A DNA stretch of 64,000 nt, from assembly GCA_963698645.1 (NCBI GenBank), contig CAVORP010000007.1:62001-126000 (forward strand). The letters are read 5' to 3'. A model generated the notes under the pieces. It saw only the letters and a list, made by a program, of their open reading frames with translations. It did not search any database and was not told the DNA's origin. The position numbers and the translations under genes were made by a program. The stretch comes from Ovoidimarina sp963698645 (GTDB taxonomy: Bacteria > Pseudomonadota > Alphaproteobacteria > Rhodobacterales > Rhodobacteraceae). Positions 35,707 to 45,003 of this stretch are shown here, in pieces. How positions within the stretch are numbered: the first letter of the stretch is position 1; every line of letters begins with the position of its first letter.

Positions 35707-37492
35707 GCAGCCCCACATAGACCGCCCGGTCCGAGGCATTGTAGCCGCGCACCGTCTGATACTCCTCGTCGAACAGGTTATCGACCCGCAGATAGGCCTC
35801 CACCGTATCGGTCAGGTCATAGGAGACGGAGGCATTGGCCAGCGTGAAATCCGGCAGGGGTCCGGTCGCCGGGAAGGCGGTGAAATCCAGCAATCCCGCC
35901 ACATGCTGCACCGAAACCATGCCCGAAAGCGCGTCGGTGATATCAGCCGACACGCCCAGCAACAGATCGTCACGCGGGACCCGGATCGACCGCACACCCT
36001 CGGTCGCCGCATCGGTGAAGGTATAGGAGCCGAACAGCGTCACCCGGTCCGAAACCATGTACTCTCCCGACAACTCGATCCCCTGCGTGACCGTGGTGCC
36101 CGGCAATTGCACATAGCCGCCCGAGAAAGTGATCAAATCGTCAATCTCGTTATAGAACAGCGTGGCCTTCGCGAAGCCGCGGTCATAGCGTTTCTCGATC
36201 CCCAGTTCGAGCCCCCGGCTCTGCTCCGGCGTGAGGTTGGGGTTTGCGCCGAACGGCCCGAACAACTCGTTCAGCGACGGCGGACGATAGCCTGTGCCCG
36301 CCGCGGCCCGGATCGTCACGTCACCGGCCAGCTGCCACGCCAGCGCGGCCCGGCCCGACAGCTGCCCACCGAACTCCGAATGGTCGTCATAGCGCAGGGT
36401 AAAGGCCAGATCGACCGTGTCCGAGGCCTGAAGCTGCACCTCGCCGAACAGACCCGCCTTGGTGATCGAGCTTTCAGTGGTGGCGAAAAGATCCTGCACA
36501 AGCGCCGTCTCTTCGATCAGGTCGGCTCCGAAGGCGACCGTGGTGGTGCCGATCTCTGCCGTCCCCTGGTATTCAAGCTTCTCACGCTCTCCCAGAAAGG
36601 CAAAGACAAAGCCGCCGGCATCCAGCCGGTCGGTACGCGACGCGGAATAGGCCAGTTCATGCACCACCGCGCCGGTGTCGATCTCGGCGAAAACCCGTGC
36701 GCCGGTCTGGACCTTCTCCAGTTCCCCGCTGGCATCCGTCGTGCTCCGGTCGAACGCCGCCACACCGTCATAGCGGAAGGCCGAGACGCCGAGCCGCAGG
36801 GTATCGGAAAACCGGTGCGCGAAATACAGGTTCAGCCCGGTCTGGTCGAACCCGTCCGCCTCGGTATCGCTGTCGCGCGCCGAAAAGCCATCGGTCGTCA
36901 CGTTCGACAGGGTCACCGCCAGTTCCGTCCGGTCGTCCAGATAGCCAAGGCTCAGCGTCCCGAGATACGTCTCGAAACTCCCCGCCTCGACCCGCGCCTC
37001 GCCGGAAAAGCCCAGCGCCTCGGGCCGCCAGGTGGTGACGTTCACCGACCCGCCCACGGCGCTTGCCCCGGCCACGGCGGATTGCGGGCCCTTCAGCACC
37101 GTGATGCTGTCCACGCCCTGGGTGATGAAAGTCCCGAAATCGAACCCGGTCTGGGTGCCTGACGGATCGGTCACGTCGATCCCGTCCACCGTCACGCCGA
37201 TATAGCTCGCGCCCAGCCCCCGGATCCGCAGGGCCGATGTGCTCCCAAGACCCCCGTTCGAGGTGAACGACACCCCCGGCAAGGCGTCCAGCGCCGTGGC
37301 CGTATCAAGGCTCAGCGCCTCCAGCGTCTCGCCCTCCACCACTTCGACGGTCGCGCCCGTCCGGCTCGCCTCGGAGGGCAACAGCCCCCCGTCCACGATG
37401 ATCTCGTCCAGCACGAAGGGCTCCTGCGCCCCCGCCTGCCCCGCGACCAGTGCAAGCGCACTCACTCCGGCCAGAATTCCGATATGTCTCAT
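35693..37492 (-). CDS. btuB: TonB-dependent cobalamin receptor
   Basis: The product has 599 residues from ATG 37492, with signal peptide GILAGVSALALVAGQAGA. A plug domain has the TonB-box-like FVLDEIIVDGG, TATALDALPGVSFTSNGG and SALRIRGLGASYIGV. The rest is a 22-strand barrel ending in AVYVGLRAAF, where the terminal Phe is the usual outer-membrane insertion signal. It is preceded by a cobalamin riboswitch, so expression should fall when B12 is plentiful. Confidence 0.93.
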   Translation of the reverse strand: MRHIGILAGVSALALVAGQAGAQEPFVLDEIIVDGGLLPSEASRTGATVEVVEGETLEALSLDTATALDALPGVSFTSNGGLGSTSALRIRGLGASYIGVTVDGIDVTDPSGTQTGFDFGTFITQGVDSITVLKGPQSAVAGASAVGGSVNVTTWRPEALGFSGEARVEAGSFETYLGTLSLGYLDDRTELAVTLSNVTTDGFSARDSDTEADGFDQTGLNLYFAHRFSDTLRLGVSAFRYDGVAAFDRSTTDASGELEKVQTGARVFAEIDTGAVVHELAYSASRTDRLDAGGFVFAFLGEREKLEYQGTAEIGTTTVAFGADLIEETALVQDLFATTESSITKAGLFGEVQLQASDTVDLAFTLRYDDHSEFGGQLSGRAALAWQLAGDVTIRAAAGTGYRPPSLNELFGPFGANPNLTPEQSRGLELGIEKRYDRGFAKATLFYNEIDDLITFSGGYVQLPGTTVTQGIELSGEYMVSDRVTLFGSYTFTDAATEGVRSIRVPRDDLLLGVSADITDALSGMVSVQHVAGLLDFTAFPATGPLPDFTLANASVSYDLTDTVEAYLRVDNLFDEEYQTVRGYNASDRAVYVGLRAAF

Positions 37493-37634
37493 GGGTTTAC
37501 CCCTGTCCCATTCGGCGGATGCCCCGCCTGTCTCGTTCATGTCATGGGATCGGGCATGGCCCCTCCGCAGACGGTGTGAAGCACCACTACGGACTGAACG
37601 CCGCCGCCCTGCCACACCCCGTGACGGGACTGGG

Positions 37635-37800
37635 TGACCGCGCTGGCAGGTCTCCTGGCTTGCGGGTCATCGCTCCACCGGCCTTCCCGGACGGGCCTTT
37701 CGGGCCTGTCCAGTGGCATAGTCGGCTTCGCTCTCCGCCTACAGTTGCGGGGGCAGCCGTGGATTTGGCCCTCGAAGGGGCCGAACCACGTTCCCTTTTA
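37635..37800 (-). promoter_or_regulatory. Cobalamin (adenosylcobalamin) riboswitch upstream of btuB
   Basis: On the minus strand the B12 box AAGCCAGGAGACCTGCCA lies at 37644-37661. Upstream of it are the conserved parts GGGAACGTGGTTCGGCC and CTGCCCCCGCAACTGTAGGC, followed by GAAGCCGACTATGCCACTG. These are the characteristic core elements in the right order. The btuB start is about 140 bases downstream. Binding of adenosylcobalamin would repress btuB and probably the whole btuB-btuF-cobO-cobQ-cobP run. Confidence 0.96.
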
Positions 37801-38159
37801 TCGTCCGACGGCGAACCGTCGAACGAACCAGCGTGTGGTTTAGCGGTAGTGCGTGGATGGGGGCGGAGTTAAGCAGCGTCGACGACCGGACCGCGCCCGA
37901 AAACGTCATGCCCAACACAGGGCAGCGCCCGACCGCGGGTGGGCGCTCCGACAGTCATGCTGCGCGTTTTATCGCTCCACCACATCCAACGGTTGTTCGG
38001 ATGACCGGCGTCGCAATAGCGCCCGCCCATGGGGCGGTCGGGCGCTGCCCGGCGGCGCTGCGCGCCTTGATTCCGGGCGGTGGGTTGGTAACGGAAGAAT
38101 ACATCCAAACTGTGATCAATTTGGACCAAGAAATACATGCACCCTTTTTACGCATCGTA
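37801..38159. other. Intergenic stretch between the riboswitch and the AT-rich gene
   Basis: These 359 bases hold no convincing gene; the overlapping frames are Arg/Pro-rich shadows. The only clear structure is the long inverted repeat at 37920-38050. The promoter for the leftward B12 operon should lie in its left part, but no motif is compelling. Confidence 0.5.
37920..38050. repeat. 17-base inverted repeat (REP-like element)
   Basis: GGGCAGCGCCCGACCGC at 37920-37936 is matched exactly by its reverse complement at 38034-38050. Just inside, GGGTGGGCG and CGCCCGCCCAT show further, imperfect pairing. The 97-base interior contains no gene. GC-rich palindromes of this style occur as repeated elements in Rhodobacteraceae genomes; whether this one is repeated in the genome cannot be told from one window. 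Confidence 0.7.
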
Positions 38160-38756
38160 CTAACCGAGGATTAGGGGGCGCCTATCAGTCATTATGTTGT
38201 CGATGATCCCAGAGCGATGCAATGCCTTTTCTATTTCTTGGCGAAGCCGTTGTTTTTGCGCTGATCTATCAAGCGATTTCAGATCACTAAATGCCTCAAA
38301 TTCAAACTCTTTTTCCGGATTAAGACTATTGGGATAAATTCGAAAGAACCAGAGCTGGAATACTTGCACTTCGGCCGGAATCGGATAGCCACACATCATG
38401 AAATCGTACCAGCCGCAAAACAACACTGCATCATTACTGCTATCATTGAACTCAGCGAGTTCAGTCTTAACGTCAAACGGCTTATTCTTGAGATCATGGC
38501 TGTGTTCTATGACAGTCCAATATCTATTCCTAAGACGCTTAAGGCCTTTCTCATTCAGATCCGGAAATGTTGTAAAGACATGTGATTTAAACGGCTCCCC
38601 ACCCATCTCAATTGTTAGGTGTTCTGCATGTTCAGCGGCAGAGGCAGCGAGACAATGAACAGAGACTGGATCAGCATCGTCGAGAAACAGCTGCGTTGAT
38701 GTGCCTAGAAGTCGTCGGACAAGTTCAAAGCGTTCCACTGCCTGTTTCTCCCTCAC
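38160..38756 (-). CDS. AT-rich orphan gene, conserved hypothetical
   Basis: The product has about 198 residues from GTG 38756; a TTG at 38771 is possible. Its base composition is clearly more AT-rich than every neighbour, a sign of acquisition. The N-terminus (LFLDDADPVSVHCLAASAAE) resembles a widespread small uncharacterised helical family with the pattern LF-DPVSIHTLAAAA. An aromatic centre (LFCGWYDFMMCGYPIP) and a charged C-terminal helix follow. No signal peptide or membrane helix is seen. It lies alone between the B12 locus and ettA; the function is unknown. Confidence 0.6.
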   Translation of the reverse strand: MREKQAVERFELVRRLLGTSTQLFLDDADPVSVHCLAASAAEHAEHLTIEMGGEPFKSHVFTTFPDLNEKGLKRLRNRYWTVIEHSHDLKNKPFDVKTELAEFNDSSNDAVLFCGWYDFMMCGYPIPAEVQVFQLWFFRIYPNSLNPEKEFEFEAFSDLKSLDRSAQKQRLRQEIEKALHRSGIIDNIMTDRRPLILG

Positions 38757-38848
38757 CCCACAGACTTCCAATAATTCGCCTGCATCATCTCAACACCCCA
38801 CCCCAAACGTCTGTCACCCGCAGTTCGGCTCCGCCGAACCCAAAGCGG

Positions 38849-38890
38849 AAGCACAAGAAACATGCCCTAACGGACGAATTTCTTGTGCTT
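38849..38890 (-). terminator. Hairpin at the end of ettA
   Basis: A perfect 12-base-pair inverted repeat, AAGCACAAGAAA (38849-38860) and TTTCTTGTGCTT (38879-38890), encloses the ettA stop codon. On the minus-strand transcript it forms a stem with an 18-base loop. No T run follows, so it could be a Rho-independent terminator of weak type or an mRNA-stabilising 3' structure. Confidence 0.4.
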
Positions 38891-40516
38891 CAAACGTTTG
38901 GGTTCAACGTCCCCCAGCCGCCGCTTCTTGTCCTCTTCGTAATCCTCGAAATTGCCCTCGAACCATTCCACATGCGCCTCGCCCTCGAAGGCCAGAATGT
39001 GCGTACAGATCCGGTCAAGGAAGAACCGGTCGTGGGAAATGACCACCGCGCAGCCCGCGAAATCCACCAGCGCATCCTCCAGCGCCCGCAGCGTCTCGAC
39101 ATCCAGATCGTTGGTCGGTTCGTCGAGCAGCAGCACGTTCCCGCCCGACTTCAGAAGCTTCGCCATATGCACGCGGTTCCTCTCCCCGCCTGACAACAGC
39201 CCCACCTTCTTCTGCTGGTCGCCGCCCTTGAAGTTGAACGCCCCGCAATAGGCGCGGCTGTTCATCTGTGCGTCCCCCAGCACGATCACCTCGGCCCCGC
39301 CCGTGATTTCCTCCCAGACCGTCGCATTCGGGTCCAGCGCATCGCGCGACTGGTCGACATAGGCCAGCTTCACCGTATCGCCGTATTCCACCGTTCCCGC
39401 GTCCGGTTTCTCCTGCCCCGTCAGCATCCGGAACAGCGTGGTCTTGCCCGCGCCGTTGGGCCCGATCACACCGACGATGCCACCCGGCGGCAGGCTGAAG
39501 GTCAGATCCTCGATCAACTGCTTGTCGCCCATATGCTTGGCCAGACCGTTCACCTCGATCACCTTCGACCCAAGGCGCGGACCGTTGGGGATCACGATCT
39601 GCGCGCGCCCCACCTTTTCCCGCTCCGACTGACCGGCCAGCTCGTTATAGGCGTTGATCCGGGCCTTCTGCTTGGCCTGACGCGCCTTGGCGCCCTGCCG
39701 CATCCATTCCAGTTCCCGCTCCAGCGTCTTCTGCTTGGATTTGTCCTCGCGCGATTCCTGCTCCAGCCGCTTGGCCTTCTGCTCCAGCCACGCCGAATAA
39801 TTGCCCTCGTAGGGGATGCCCCGGCCCCGGTCCAGTTCAAGGATCCAGCCGGTGATATCATCAAGGAAATAGCGGTCATGGGTCACGATCAGGATCGTGC
39901 CCTTGTAGGCGATCAGATGCGCCTGCAGCCACGCGATGGTCTCGGCGTCCAGATGGTTGGTCGGTTCGTCGAGAAGCAGCATGTCGGGTGCTTCCAGCAA
40001 GAGCTTGCACAACGCCACCCGCCGCGCCTCTCCGCCCGAAAGCGTGGCCACGTTCGCATCGTCCGGCGGACAGCGCAGGGCCTCCATCGCCACGTCGATC
40101 TGGCTGTCCAGATCCCACAGGTTCTGGCTGTCGATCTCGTCCTGCAAGGCCGCCATCTCGTCGGCGGTCTCGTCGGAATAGTTCATCGCCAGCTCGTTAT
40201 ACTTGTCCAGCTTGGCCTTCTTTTCCGCCACGCCCAGCATCACGTTCTCGCGTACCGTCAAGCTTTCATCCAGCTGCGGCTCCTGCGGCAAGTAGCCCAC
40301 CTTGGCCCCTTCGGCCGCCCAGGCCTCGCCGGTGAAATCCTTGTCGATCCCCGCCATGATCCGCAACAGCGTGGATTTGCCCGCCCCGTTGACGCCGACG
40401 ACGCCGATCTTGACCCCCGGCAGAAACGACAGCCGGATATTCTCGAAGCATTTCTTGCCGCCCGGATAGGTCTTCGACACCCCGTCCATGTGATACACGT
40501 ATTGATAGCTGGCCAT
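38867..40516 (-). CDS. ettA: Energy-dependent translational throttle protein EttA (ABC-F)
   Basis: The product has 549 residues with two ABC domains. First Walker A is VVGVNGAGKSTLLRIMAG with signature LSGGEARRVALCKLLL; second is VIGPNGAGKTTLFRMLTG with LSGGERNRVHMAKLLK. The linker between them is the charged P-site tRNA interaction motif (QEFL-like region EREL EWMRQGAKARQAKQK). It gates the first elongation steps on the ribosome in response to the ATP/ADP ratio. It is intact and of normal length. Confidence 0.95.
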   Translation of the reverse strand: MASYQYVYHMDGVSKTYPGGKKCFENIRLSFLPGVKIGVVGVNGAGKSTLLRIMAGIDKDFTGEAWAAEGAKVGYLPQEPQLDESLTVRENVMLGVAEKKAKLDKYNELAMNYSDETADEMAALQDEIDSQNLWDLDSQIDVAMEALRCPPDDANVATLSGGEARRVALCKLLLEAPDMLLLDEPTNHLDAETIAWLQAHLIAYKGTILIVTHDRYFLDDITGWILELDRGRGIPYEGNYSAWLEQKAKRLEQESREDKSKQKTLERELEWMRQGAKARQAKQKARINAYNELAGQSEREKVGRAQIVIPNGPRLGSKVIEVNGLAKHMGDKQLIEDLTFSLPPGGIVGVIGPNGAGKTTLFRMLTGQEKPDAGTVEYGDTVKLAYVDQSRDALDPNATVWEEITGGAEVIVLGDAQMNSRAYCGAFNFKGGDQQKKVGLLSGGERNRVHMAKLLKSGGNVLLLDEPTNDLDVETLRALEDALVDFAGCAVVISHDRFFLDRICTHILAFEGEAHVEWFEGNFEDYEEDKKRRLGDVEPKRLKHKKFVR

Positions 40517-40586
40517 GACTTGCCCCTGTCTCTGAAGTTCCCATGTTCCTAGTGCGGCACGGGGCCGGGTTCAATCGGGGTTTACG

Positions 40587-40838
40587 GTGAGCGACACGGA
40601 ACAAGGCAGATTTCAACGCCTGCGCAAACGCGCCATGCGGCGCGCGGCGCGCATTCCCCCGGGTTGGCGCAGCGGCGCGGGCGTGCTGCTGATCGTCGGC
40701 GGGGTGCTGGGCTTCCTGCCCATCCTCGGCTTCTGGATGATCCCTCTCGGGATCGCCGTGATCGGCTTCGATATCGCCGCTTGGCGCAGACGCCGGAAGC
40801 GCGCGGCTACTTCACCGCCCCGGCCGCCATCCCCTTGA
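40587..40838 (+). CDS. Small membrane protein
   Basis: The product has 83 residues. One or two hydrophobic stretches (GAGVLLIVGGVLGFLPILGF and WMIPLGIAVIGFDIAAW) lie between basic ends (RLRKRAMRRAARIPPGW and RRRRKRAA). The short Pro-Gly-Trp pattern recalls the PGPGW-type small membrane proteins. The gene is divergent from ettA, and its 3' end overlaps the convergent permease gene by 32 bases. Confidence 0.6.
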   Translation: MSDTEQGRFQRLRKRAMRRAARIPPGWRSGAGVLLIVGGVLGFLPILGFWMIPLGIAVIGFDIAAWRRRRKRAATSPPRPPSP

Positions 40839-41871
40839 TGATATACCGCTCCAGAAGCACCCCGATCACGATCAGGGGCAGGATCGCCGCGGTCGACAAG
40901 GCCGCCATGGACCACCAGTTGATCCCCTGGCTGCCGGTCTGACTGGCCACCATCACCGGCAATGTCTTGGCATCGGTCGAGGTCAGGAGAGCGGCAAAGA
41001 AATACTCGTTCCACGTCAGGACAAGGCTCAGGATGAAGGCCGCCACCATCCCCGGCAACGCAATCGGTAACACGATCGTCACGAACGCCCCCCAGATCGA
41101 CAACCCATCCACCAGCGCCGCTTCTTCCAGCTCCACCGGGATCGACGCGAACTGGTCGCGCATGATCCAGATGACGATGGGCAGGACGGTGAGCGTATAG
41201 AGCAGGATCAGCCCGATCGTCGTGTCGAGCAGCGCCAGCTCCTTGTAAAGCACCAGAAACGGCAGGGCGAGCACGACGGGTGGCAGGATCAGCTGGCTCA
41301 GGAAGAAGAACGAGATGTCAGGGTTCCGCATGAACCCGAACCGGTAATTGAAGCGCGACAGTCCATAGGCCGCCATCGACCCGAGGATGACCGCAAGGGT
41401 CGAGGCCGAAACCGCGGTGATGGCCGAATTGGTGAAGCGCTTGATGAACTCCTCGCGCACCGTCAATTCCTGCCCGATCAGCCGGGGCGACAGGCCAAGA
41501 CTCTCCCAGCCGCGCCATTTCGGCTCGAAATCCACGAACGGCACAAGATGCCCCTGCATCACGTTGGGCGCCATCTTGAAGCTCGTGGTGATGGTCCAGT
41601 AGATCGGGAACAGACAGATCACCGTCCACAGGATCAGCACCCCATAGATCGCCACCCGGCCCATCCACCATTTGGCGTCATGGCCCCGGTCGGCCTCGTG
41701 ATCGTGGAAAATCTCACTGCTTGTCGAAATGTCGAGCCGGGACGCAGGTTCCGAGGTGTCGCCATCCTCGAACGGGTGAGTGAGACGCAGGCAGGTCGGA
41801 CAATACCGCACATCCGTTTTCCATGTTCGGACGCTCAGACCGTTTCCCGCCGGCGAAAGTTCAATGGGCAT
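40807..41871 (-). CDS. Sugar ABC transporter permease, MalG type
   Basis: The product has 354 residues from ATG 41871. Six membrane helices start at about residue 76 (VAIYGVLILWTVICLFPIYW), and the EAA loop is EEAALVDGLSIWGAFVTIVL. The first 75 residues are unusual: hydrophilic, with CPTC and an acidic stretch. The true start may be further in, or this segment may be a small frame artefact. The gene follows the MalF-type permease by 13 bases. The pair forms the channel of a carbohydrate importer. Confidence 0.87.
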   Translation of the reverse strand: MPIELSPAGNGLSVRTWKTDVRYCPTCLRLTHPFEDGDTSEPASRLDISTSSEIFHDHEADRGHDAKWWMGRVAIYGVLILWTVICLFPIYWTITTSFKMAPNVMQGHLVPFVDFEPKWRGWESLGLSPRLIGQELTVREEFIKRFTNSAITAVSASTLAVILGSMAAYGLSRFNYRFGFMRNPDISFFFLSQLILPPVVLALPFLVLYKELALLDTTIGLILLYTLTVLPIVIWIMRDQFASIPVELEEAALVDGLSIWGAFVTIVLPIALPGMVAAFILSLVLTWNEYFFAALLTSTDAKTLPVMVASQTGSQGINWWSMAALSTAAILPLIVIGVLLERYIIKGMAAGAVK

Positions 41872-41884
41872 CACGCGGGCATGC

Positions 41885-42985
41885 TCAATACCTCGGGTTC
41901 ATCCAGCGATCGACCAGCTTCATGAACACCGTGATCGCGATCACGATCAGCACCAGGTACACGATCGCCAGAAGCGTCCCGTACCCGACGTTCGACCGGT
42001 CCCGGTACTCGCGGAAGATGAAACTCGTGACCGTATCGGTGGCGCCCCCCGGCCCCCCCGAGGTCACGTTGATCACGATATCCGCCAGCTTCAGCTTGAA
42101 GATGATGCGGATCAGGATCGCGGTGATCGACACCGGCAGCATCAGCGGAAACGTCACTTCCCAGAAGCCGCGCCAGCCCGAGGCGCCATCGACCTTCGCG
42201 GCCTCCTGCACCTCCTTCGGGATCGCCTGAAGCCCCGCCAGAAGCATGATCATCATGAACGGAATGAAGGTCCAGGCATCCATGATCATGATGGTGGCCC
42301 GCGCGATCTCGGGATCGCCGAAGAACGACGGCCGCTCCCAGCCCAGCCAGCGCGCAAGCCGCGCGATCGGCCCGAACCGGATCTCCATCATCGACTTGCC
42401 CACCATCCACGAGACCGCCACCGGGCTCAGCATCAGGGGCATCAGGAACGCAACGCGAAAGAACTTCCGTGCCCGGATCTGGCTCGCAAGGATCAGGGCC
42501 AGACCAAAGGCCACGGCATATTCCACGAGGATCGCCAGCGTGTAATAGACCATGTTCTTCAGGGCGTTCCAGTAGAACGGATCGCCCCACATCTGCCGGA
42601 CATTGTCCAGCCCGTTGAACTGCCGCCCATCGGGCGAAGACAGGTTCCAGTTCGAAAACGCGATTCCCAGCGCAAAGATCAAGGGGAACACCACCATGGC
42701 CACGACGAACAGCGTCGCGGGCAGGATGAACAGGCTGCGCTTGCCCTGCTCGCCGTAGAGAACGACCTGCGCGATGCAAAGGCACGTGGCCCAGAACAGA
42801 TAGGCGTAAAGCGCGGGCCGCCAGGTTGCGAACTCCATCCCGATCCGCCCCGCCTCGCTCAGCCCGAGGACCACGAACACCGCCACCATCACGGCGAACG
42901 ACCCCCAGATCAGGGTCTTGCCCAGCCGCCGCCGCTCGGGGCTGATCGCGTCCGAGGTCACGACGTGAAGAAGGTCGCCTTGCAC
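41885..42985 (-). CDS. Sugar ABC transporter permease, MalF type
   Basis: The product has 366 residues and about eight membrane helices: two extra ones at the N-terminus (LIWGSFAVMVAVFVVLGLSE and LYAYLFWATCLCIAQVVLY) before the six-helix core starting LFILPATLFVVAMVVFPLIF. The EAA loop is VQEAAKVDGASGWRGFWEVT. It lies between the binding-protein gene and the MalG-type gene. Confidence 0.9.
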   Translation of the reverse strand: MQGDLLHVVTSDAISPERRRLGKTLIWGSFAVMVAVFVVLGLSEAGRIGMEFATWRPALYAYLFWATCLCIAQVVLYGEQGKRSLFILPATLFVVAMVVFPLIFALGIAFSNWNLSSPDGRQFNGLDNVRQMWGDPFYWNALKNMVYYTLAILVEYAVAFGLALILASQIRARKFFRVAFLMPLMLSPVAVSWMVGKSMMEIRFGPIARLARWLGWERPSFFGDPEIARATIMIMDAWTFIPFMMIMLLAGLQAIPKEVQEAAKVDGASGWRGFWEVTFPLMLPVSITAILIRIIFKLKLADIVINVTSGGPGGATDTVTSFIFREYRDRSNVGYGTLLAIVYLVLIVIAITVFMKLVDRWMNPRY

Positions 42986-42996
42986 GCTTGTCCCGC

Positions 42997-43053
42997 CTCT
43001 TCTTCTCTTTCCAAATATCCTCGGGGGGGTCCGGGGGGCGGACAGCCCCCCGG
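42997..43053 (-). repeat. Rhodobacteraceae intergenic palindromic element
   Basis: The sequence TCTTCTTCTCTTTCCAAATA (43000 region) runs on through a G-rich stretch into a perfect 9-base-pair stem CCGGGGGGC (43031-43039) and GCCCCCCGG (43045-43053) with loop GGACA. On the minus strand it reads hairpin, then CGAGGATATTTGG, AGAGAAGAAG. From memory, this arrangement is repeated many times between genes in Rhodobacteraceae. It lies between the binding protein and permease genes and may cause partial termination, favouring the binding protein. Confidence 0.65.
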
Positions 43054-43112
43054 TCTTCGCACGTAGTGCCAGAGGTCATGCGGCCCCCGGGCCGCACGAC
43101 ATGGCAAACGCA

Positions 43113-44793
43113 TCACATCCCCAGCGACGCCTTGTAGAGCGCGATCTGGCTCTCGCGCCCGATCTGGTCGGTGATGTTTTCCCAGGCCGCCGCGATGGCG
43201 TCCGCGGTTTCCTGAGCCGAGCCGTACTGACCGGCAAAACCCTTGGCCAATTCGTCCTCGGCGACCGAGTAGTACTGGAAGATCCCCGGGATACGGGGTT
43301 CGATGGCCGCGTTCGGGTGGTTGTAGCTGTCGGCATTGGACGACAGGTAATCCTCCACGAAATCGCGGTCATAGCCCGCCTCTTCCCACTCGTCATACTG
43401 GAAGTGCGAGTTCCGGTAGGGCTGGAAGCCCGACGGATAGGCCGAAGCCCAGAGCGACAGGTCCTTGCCGCCCAGATGTGCGGCCGCCGACCATGCGGCC
43501 TTCTTCTTCTGCTCGTCGCCATCCACCGTGGCCATGACATAGACGCCCCAGCCGATATAGGCGTTGTTGGGCGACACGTTGCGCGTCATCTCCCACTCGC
43601 CGGTCTGCGAGTTCCACACCTTTTCCGAGCCGGGGTTGATGTCGAAGCCCACGACATCGCCCACCACGGAGGTGTCGGAGGTGCGCGCCGAAGAGCCCAC
43701 ATCGCCCCACCAGTTCAGCATCGCCGCCGGTGCCGGCAAGGAACTGCTGGAACGCGGTGGTGCCGGGATCGGCGTTGATCTGGTCGGCCGGATAGGCGCC
43801 CGCGGCGATCAGGTCCATCACGTCCTGGATGGCCTGCACGAAGCCCGGGTTGTTGACCCGCGGCTTCATCGTCTCGGGGTCGAACAGCCATGCCGGATCG
43901 GCCGGATGCTTGGCATAGGGCGTGGCCCGGTTCTCGAGGAAATAGAACCCGAAACCGCCCCAACCCTTCAGCGGGTCGAGATAGCCATGCGCCTCCAGAC
44001 CCGTCAGCGGATCGGTCTTTCCGATCAGGAACTTCGAATGCGCGTTTACCTCTTCCCAGGTGGTGGGCTGCTGCCACGGCGTGGTGTTGCCCGCCGCCGC
44101 CCAGGCTTCGGCGAATTCCGCGTTCTCGTAGTAATCCTTGCGATAGGCGAAGGTGTGGCAGTCGCCGTCGATCGACACGCGGTAGGTCTTGCCATCCCAA
44201 GTGCCTACGGGCGCTTTCAGGTAGTCCACGTAATCGTCCATATCGATCACGTCCTTGACCCAGTCGGGCATCTCGCTGGCCATGCCTCGGCCCAGAACGT
44301 CGCCTTCGAACGGCGCGCCCATCTCGATGATGTCGAAATCGACGGTACCGGTTGCAATCGACTGCTGCAGACGCGCGTTGTAATCGGCCTGCGCAAGGTC
44401 GATCCAGTTGATCTTGGCGCCGGTATAAGCCTCCCAGGGTTTCAGGAAACCACGGAAGAGGAAGTTGTGCAGGTTCTGGTTGTTCAGACCCATGAAGGTC
44501 AGTTCGACACCCTCGAACTCGCCTTCCGCGACGATCTCCTTGATCGGCCCAAGGCACAGTTCGCCCACTTTCTGCCAATCCGCATCGGTGGGAGAGCCCA
44601 TGCCGACGCCGGGGATCTTCAGGATCTCGGCCCGCAGCGCCCCGTGGGCGGCGGCCCAAGCCGGGCGCACCGATGCGCCGGTGGCCACACCGGAAAACGC
44701 GGCCATCGCCCCGGTCGCGCCCATGCCCTTGAGCATGTCGCGTCGGCCAAGCTTTCCGCTGCGCACAAGCTGATCGTAGATATGCTTCTTCAT
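43113..44793 (-). CDS. Sugar ABC transporter substrate-binding protein, one-base frameshift near 43730
   Basis: About 560 residues, longer than most binding proteins. GGAGG lies before ATG 44793. A twin-arginine-like signal (GRRDMLKGMGATGAMAAF) is followed by a family 1 binding-protein fold (INWIDLAQADYNARLQQSIA, VDFDIIEMGAPFEGDVLGRG). The frame breaks at AFQQFLAGTGG: with one G removed it continues as AMLNWWGDVGSSARTSDTSV, the natural C-terminal part. It is the first gene of the leftward importer operon. The ligand is unknown, probably a sugar or sugar alcohol. Confidence 0.85.
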
Positions 44794-45003
44794 TTGGATT
44801 TCCTCCCATCCAGAACGCCACGGCCATCCATCGCCCATGGGAGGAAAGGCCCGGGCCCTTCTGCGAGGCCCTGTCGATCTTGGGTAATCCACCCCTCGGC
44901 AGCGGCCCGAAGCATTCACTTCAGACCCGGCCCACGGGAAAAGTGTCTCCGCAGGGCGCAGACCTGTCAAGCACCTAACATGCTAGCATGCCAAGAATAA
45001 TGG

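Noticed and set aside
37826..37870. Possible tRNA-like sequence (GTGGTTTAGCGGTAGTGCG)
   Set aside because: It resembles a D-arm, but no matching acceptor stem, anticodon arm or T-loop follows.
41780..43066. A 428-codon plus-strand frame opposite the permease genes
   Set aside because: It is antisense to MalF/MalG-type permeases, rich in Arg, His and Asp, with no domain; both permeases are clearly real.
43564..45000. A 478-codon plus-strand frame opposite the binding-protein gene
   Set aside because: It mirrors the binding protein and has no protein-like composition.
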